A stretch of 14,358 nt of DNA from an uncultured bacterium (lineage in GTDB: Bacteria > Patescibacteria > Paceibacteria > UBA9973 > Zambryskibacteraceae): positions 1 through 14,358 of the forward strand of contig CAIXDB010000010.1 in assembly GCA_903918125.1 (NCBI GenBank), written 5' to 3'. This document shows, in pieces, positions 14,181-14,358 of this stretch (positions within the stretch are counted from its first letter, which is position 1; every line of letters begins with the position of its first letter). The notes beneath the pieces were generated by a model, which ran no database searches, was not told where the DNA came from, and worked only from the letters and a program-made list of their open reading frames with translations. A program made the translations under genes and the position numbers.

Positions 14181-14358
14181 TTAAAAAATGTGCGCCGGAA
14201 TCATTCCGCGCAAGGCGTAGTTTTGTCGCGTAGTTTCCGGCAGTGACGTGACATCTCGCACAACATTGCGACAGTGTGCGCTTCCGCAGTTACAGATCAT
14301 CTCCCAAATGTCGTCGGAGGCGATGAGTGTGGAGTAGTCAAAGGTTATTTCCTCGCCC
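14181..14358 (-). CDS. SET-domain protein, C-terminal 58 residues (partial)
   Basis: The minus-strand frame is open from the window edge to TAA at 14181-14183. It reads GEEITFDYST, then WEMICNCGSAHCRNVVRDV, and ends GMIPAHIF. GEEITFDY is the last SET-domain core motif, with the catalytic-pocket tyrosine. The following C-x-C-x4-C (CNCGSAHC) is the post-SET zinc cluster, so this is probably a SET-domain protein-lysine methyltransferase using S-adenosylmethionine. SET proteins are known from bacteria, including CPR genomes; the substrate here is unknown. The N-terminus is outside the window. The kinase start lies 39 bases downstream. Confidence 0.85.
   Translation of the reverse strand, partial: GEEITFDYSTLIASDDIWEMICNCGSAHCRNVVRDVTSLPETTRQNYALRGMIPAHIF

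Noticed and set aside
1..14358. CRISPR arrays, tRNA or rRNA genes, insertion sequences, riboswitches
   Set aside because: I saw no spaced direct repeats, no cloverleaf or rRNA-like sequence, no transposase and no recognisable cobalamin riboswitch before nrdJ.

Overview
This window (about 14.4 kb) looks like chromosome of a small-genome bacterium, most likely a Candidate Phyla Radiation (Patescibacteria, Parcubacteria-like) lineage. That placement is inference. It rests on tightly packed short genes, a CPR-type MazF-like toxin relative, a cobalamin-dependent ribonucleotide reductase with an intein, LemA/HtpX, oligoendopeptidase F, an HI0933-type flavoprotein and a SET-domain protein. TGA is used as a stop (msrA, msrB, pepF), so this is not one of the lineages that read UGA as glycine. 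No tRNA, rRNA, CRISPR array, insertion sequence or phage gene is visible, and no gap between genes exceeds 300 bases.

Layout. 1-280: the 3' end of an unknown rightward gene meets a leftward, internally deleted MazF-like gene; both stop codons sit in one perfect hairpin. 361-1628: a leftward methionine sulfoxide repair cluster, arsR-like regulator, msrA, msrB (msrA and msrB overlap as ATGA). 1856-5191: adenosylcobalamin-dependent ribonucleoside-triphosphate reductase (nrdJ), split by a 353-residue LAGLIDADG intein exactly before its catalytic cysteine, then a 21-bp-stem terminator shared with convergent gpmA. 5245-6450: phosphoglycerate mutase and a small membrane protein. 6506-7973: lemA-htpX, a membrane quality-control pair. 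8031-8489: an unknown 152-residue protein with its own Shine-Dalgarno site and terminator. 8552-11660: oligoendopeptidase F and an S41-like peptidase carrying a degenerate J-domain. 11720-13000: FAD oxidoreductase, overlapping the convergent dcd gene by 23 bases. 12978-14141: dcd and a P-loop kinase. 14181-14358: the C-terminus of a SET-domain protein.

Functional themes are dNTP supply (NrdJ, Dcd, perhaps the kinase), repair of oxidised methionine (MsrA/MsrB), and proteolysis and membrane quality control (HtpX, LemA, PepF, S41).

The most striking pattern is regulatory. Nine genes have an extended -10 element (TGN followed by a TANNNT-like hexamer; the hexamer is CATACT in one case) ending only 6-9 bases before the start codon, with no Shine-Dalgarno site. 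Their mRNAs should be leaderless or nearly so. This pattern also fixes the starts of lemA, pepF and the kinase downstream of the longest possible reading frames. The unknown gene at 8031-8489 is the clear exception.
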